From the NCBI GenBank assembly GCA_036494715.1, contig DASXNY010000032.1, positions 1 to 15,926 on the forward strand: 15,926 nucleotides of DNA, in the 5' to 3' direction. Both the position numbers and the translations under genes were made by a program. The notes under the pieces were generated by a model. It made no database searches. It had not been told where the DNA came from and was given only the letters and a program-made list of their open reading frames with translations. Shown here in pieces: positions 13,991 to 15,926 of this stretch. The first letter of the stretch is position 1. The number at the start of each line of letters is the position of its first letter. The DNA comes from JAICJR01 sp036494715 (GTDB lineage Bacteria > Actinomycetota > Thermoleophilia > Solirubrobacterales > Thermoleophilaceae).

Positions 13991-15438
13991 CGCTGGTAGA
14001 GCACCGCGGCGACGCGCGGGTCGAGCCGGAGCGCCAGCAGCGTGGCCGGCTGGAGCAGCACGGGCGTCGGCGAGCGGAAGCGGATCAGCGTGTAGCGCCG
14101 GGTGAAGCGCTGCTCGACCAGCTTCATCCCCGGCGCGGGCGGCGGGTGATTCGGCGCGCGCGGCGGCGGCTTGGCGCCGGAGAAGACGCTGCTGCGGATC
14201 GGCAGCGCCAGCAGGTCGACCTCGCGCACGGGTATCGGCCGCGTGCCGAGCCCAGGCTTGCTGTAGAGGCCGAGCGGCACGCGCGACGCGTTCGGCGTGA
14301 CCACCAGCGCGCGCGGCACGGTGGCGGGGCCGAGCGCGTGGGCCAGGCCGCGGTCGTCCTCGCGCTGGTAGGCGGGGTTGGCCCACACGGCGATCGAGAC
14401 GAACAGGCCGACCGCGCAGAGGCCGAGCGTCGCCACGAGTCCGGTGCGCCCCGCGCGCCGCGAGCCGAGGCCCACCGCCAGCACGAGCATCAGCGGCAGC
14501 CACGCGGCGAGCAGGTTGCGGGTGTCGAAGTAGTCGGCGCCGGCGATGGCGAGGATGAGCGGGACGCCCACGCCGGTCAGACCGACCAGCGCCGCGAGGC
14601 CCGCCGCGCGCCGCTCGTTCTCCACCAGCCGCGCGTATACGAGGCCAAGCGCCACGACGACGAGGCAGGCCGCTAGCACCACGACCACCACCTGCGCGGG
14701 CGAGCTGTAGCCCACCACGAACTGCTTGGCCGCCTCGAGCACGCGCCGCCAGAGCGAGGACTGCGTGATGAACGACGTGAGGTCGAGCTTGCGCTGGCGC
14801 AGCAGCAGCGGCAAAAGCGCGGCGCCGACGGCGAGCAGCGCCGCGACGGCCAGCGCCGGGCGGCGGCGGTCGCGCGAGCGCAGCAGCAGCCACGCCGCCT
14901 CGGGCGCGACCACGAATGCGGCGAAGTAGTGGGTGGCGATCGCGAGTGCCGAGGCGAGCGTCCAGAACACGAGCGTGCGGTCGCGCTCCTCGTGCGCCTG
15001 GCGCACGAAGAACCAGAACGACAAGCCGGCGAACAGCACGAGCAGCGAGTACGAGCGCGCCTCCTGCGAGTACCAGATGAGCAGCGGGTTGACCGCCGCC
15101 AGCACGGCGATCACCGTCGCCACCTTGCGCGACGCGAGCTCGCGGCCGGCCGCGTAGGCCACCGGGACGAACAGCGTGCCCGCCAGCGCCGACAGCGAGC
15201 GCAGCCCGACCTCGCCGTCGCCGAACACGCGCGACCACACCCACGCGATCGCGTAGTAGAGCGGTGGCGTCGACTCGCTCCCGCCGATGCTCGACAGCAT
15301 GTGCCCGAAGCTCCCCTTGAGCAGCTGCACGGTCACCGCCTCGTCGAACCAGAAGCTCTGGACGTCGAGCGTGGCGAAGCGGAGGATCGCGGCCAGCACC
15401 GTCAGGGCCGCCACCACCTGGACGGAGCGCGCCCGCAT
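13987..15438 (-). CDS. GT-C fold membrane glycosyltransferase (GT39/ArnT/PMT-like)
   Basis: This polytopic membrane enzyme of 483 aa probably transfers a sugar from a polyprenyl-phosphate donor to a protein, lipid or polysaccharide on the outer face of the membrane. The first external loop holds SFWFDEA, with Asp32-Glu33, the acidic motif of GT-C enzymes. It is followed by ESTPPLYY (about 55-62) and SQEARSYSL, both typical of the ArnT/PMT_2 group. About ten or more hydrophobic segments follow, then a soluble C-terminal tail with proline-rich APNHPPPAPG. I use ATG 15438, right before the first membrane helix (SVQVVAALTVLAAILRF). The frame is open up to 15522, but that extension is an unlikely proline-rich leader. 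No Shine-Dalgarno precedes the ATG. The acceptor is unknown, and no neighbour suggests one. Confidence 0.85.
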   Translation of the reverse strand: MRARSVQVVAALTVLAAILRFATLDVQSFWFDEAVTVQLLKGSFGHMLSSIGGSESTPPLYYAIAWVWSRVFGDGEVGLRSLSALAGTLFVPVAYAAGRELASRKVATVIAVLAAVNPLLIWYSQEARSYSLLVLFAGLSFWFFVRQAHEERDRTLVFWTLASALAIATHYFAAFVVAPEAAWLLLRSRDRRRPALAVAALLAVGAALLPLLLRQRKLDLTSFITQSSLWRRVLEAAKQFVVGYSSPAQVVVVVLAACLVVVALGLVYARLVENERRAAGLAALVGLTGVGVPLILAIAGADYFDTRNLLAAWLPLMLVLAVGLGSRRAGRTGLVATLGLCAVGLFVSIAVWANPAYQREDDRGLAHALGPATVPRALVVTPNASRVPLGLYSKPGLGTRPIPVREVDLLALPIRSSVFSGAKPPPRAPNHPPPAPGMKLVEQRFTRRYTLIRFRSPTPVLLQPATLLALRLDPRVAAVLYQR

Positions 15439-15453
15439 GGTCGCGCAGCTTAA

Positions 15454-15485
15454 GGGGGGCGGGGGGCGGGTGGCGGGGGGCGGGG
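15454..15485 (+). repeat. G-rich tract with G-quadruplex potential
   Basis: Runs of G (GGGGGG, GGGGGG, GGG, GG, GGGGGG, GGGG) are separated by single C, T or G-poor bases. On the minus strand the same stretch is C-rich and lies about 16-47 bases upstream of the glycosyltransferase ATG at 15438. Confidence 0.6.
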
Positions 15486-15557
15486 TTTTTCCCGGGGAGC
15501 TCGCGATGTCTGAACGATTCACCTGCGATAGCCGGGCAAACCGTTCAGCAGATGGAC

Positions 15558-15596
15558 GCGGCCGGATAAACCGCTCGCGCCGGGCCGCTCTTTATT
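15558..15596 (+). terminator. Possible terminator-like hairpin on the plus strand
   Basis: GCGGCCGG (15558-15565) can pair with CCGGGCCGC (15580-15588), with one bulged G and a 14-base loop. TCTTTATT follows directly. The T-rich stretch is interrupted, and no plus-strand gene ends here, so this would end a short untranslated RNA if it is real. Confidence 0.35.
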
Positions 15597-15643
15597 GCTA
15601 AACCCCGCCACCGCCCGCGGCAGCCGGGCGGCCGCGCGGGACG

Positions 15644-15926
15644 CTAGGACTCGGGCGGCCAGTGCGCGCGGGCGTCGCTGCCGGCGCGGCCGATCACGAG
15701 CCAGACCGCGCGCGCGGGCTCGTCGCCGACTGTCTCGAGCCGGTGCGGCACCGCCGAGTCGAAACAGATCGAGTCGCCCGCGACCAGCTCGTACTGCTCG
15801 AAACCGACCGTCACCCTCAGCGCGCCGCTCGTCACAAGCCCATACTCGCGCCCCGCGTGATGCACAAACGTGCCGCCGCGACTCGACGCGCCACCGACGT
15901 CGTACTCGACCTCGAGAAAATCGACA
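15644..15926 (-). CDS. Cupin-domain protein, C-terminal part (probably XRE-family HTH-cupin regulator), cut by window
   Basis: The last 93 residues of a longer protein are read from the right edge to TAG 15644. The frame is open to the edge (VDFLEVEYDVGGASSRGG...), so an internal GTG at 15865 is not the start. The segment is a cupin barrel: FVHHAGREYGLVTSG fits cupin motif 1 (His, Glu, Gly), and GDSICFDSAVPHRLETVG fits a degenerate motif 2 with a His. This combination with SICFDSAVPHRL is typical of the sensory domain of XRE-cupin regulators such as the PuuR type, which bind small metabolites and repress nearby genes. The DNA-binding helix-turn-helix would lie outside the window, so the regulator call is inference. 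It lies upstream of, and in the same direction as, the glycosyltransferase gene, with a 205-base gap. Confidence 0.8.
   Translation of the reverse strand, partial: VDFLEVEYDVGGASSRGGTFVHHAGREYGLVTSGALRVTVGFEQYELVAGDSICFDSAVPHRLETVGDEPARAVWLVIGRAGSDARAHWPPES

Larger units (their letters stand above)
15439..15643. other. Non-coding gap with G-tract, inverted repeats and spaced AAACC repeats
   Basis: This 205-base stretch between the cupin gene and the glycosyltransferase gene holds no believable gene. From 15454 to 15485 runs a G-rich tract of at least four runs of three or more G, then TTTTT; it could form a G-quadruplex. CTGAACG (15510-15516) pairs with CGTTCAG (15542-15548). GCGGCCGG (15558-15565) pairs with CCGGGCCGC (15580-15588) with one bulge, followed by TCTTTATT. 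GCCGGGCAAACCG (15531-15543) and GCCGGATAAACCG (15561-15573) are near-copies 30 bp apart, and a weaker GCTAAACC follows at 15597-15604. Confidence 0.6.

Noticed and set aside
15510..15600. A confident c-di-GMP-I (GEMM) riboswitch call on the plus strand
   Set aside because: Only the GCGATAGC...GGCAAACC part and GGACGC are similar. The GNRA-capped stem and the GCAAAGCC block are missing, and no plus-strand gene follows for it to control.
15644..15865. A complete 73-aa cupin protein starting at GTG 15865
   Set aside because: The same frame stays open to the window edge and reads typical cupin-domain sequence before that codon, so the gene is longer and truncated by the window.
13991..15926. A tRNA(Sec) (selC) gene downstream of selB
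   Set aside because: selB runs straight into a convergent coding gene, and the only non-coding gap (15439-15643) shows no long acceptor/extra-arm cloverleaf.

Overview
The window is very GC-rich, compact bacterial DNA with short intergenic gaps, frequent gene overlaps and some GTG starts. A stand-alone methylmalonyl-CoA mutase catalytic subunit, a short Rv1284-like beta-carbonic anhydrase, a MoaD-MoaE fusion, a PHO-box-like repeat and a propionyl-CoA carboxylase point to a high-GC actinobacterium. The style resembles Thermoleophilia/Solirubrobacterales, but this is inference. No IS element, phage gene, CRISPR array, rRNA or tRNA was seen.

Left part (1-5380): two minus-strand genes belong to the propionyl-CoA to succinyl-CoA route. 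These are the carboxyltransferase (beta) subunit of propionyl-CoA carboxylase, cut by the left edge, and the catalytic subunit of methylmalonyl-CoA mutase. Between them sit a secreted glycoside hydrolase family 2 enzyme on the plus strand and a small SRPBCC-fold protein on the minus strand, whose 3' ends overlap.

Middle part (5381-9492): a plus-strand sulfur-flavoured cluster comes first. It holds the wreck of a DsrE-family gene, a short beta-carbonic anhydrase, and a SELENBP1-type methanethiol oxidase 3 bases downstream with a perfect Shine-Dalgarno sequence inside the end of the carbonic anhydrase gene. Next is a secreted phosphoesterase (phospholipase C/acid phosphatase family). It is preceded by two TTCAC repeats exactly 11 bp apart, the layout of an actinobacterial PHO box. 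A 13-bp perfect hairpin separates it from a convergent RhtA-like EamA exporter.

Right part (9493-15926): divergent from the exporter is a tight operon of a MoaD-MoaE fusion (molybdopterin synthase), selA and selB. selA overlaps the fusion gene by 38 bp with its own strong Shine-Dalgarno sequence, and selB starts 11 bases after selA. This couples molybdenum-cofactor synthesis to selenocysteine insertion, the two needs of a selenocysteine formate dehydrogenase; no such enzyme, selD or tRNA-Sec gene lies in the window. selB shares a 4-base stop overlap with a convergent GT-C glycosyltransferase. Upstream of that gene is a 205-base region with a G-tract, inverted repeats and a spaced AAACC repeat, followed by the C-terminal part of a cupin-domain protein cut by the right edge.

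The strongest leads are the carbonic anhydrase-methanethiol oxidase pair next to a broken DsrE gene, the moaDE-selA-selB arrangement, the candidate PHO box, and the unexplained structured gap at 15439-15643.
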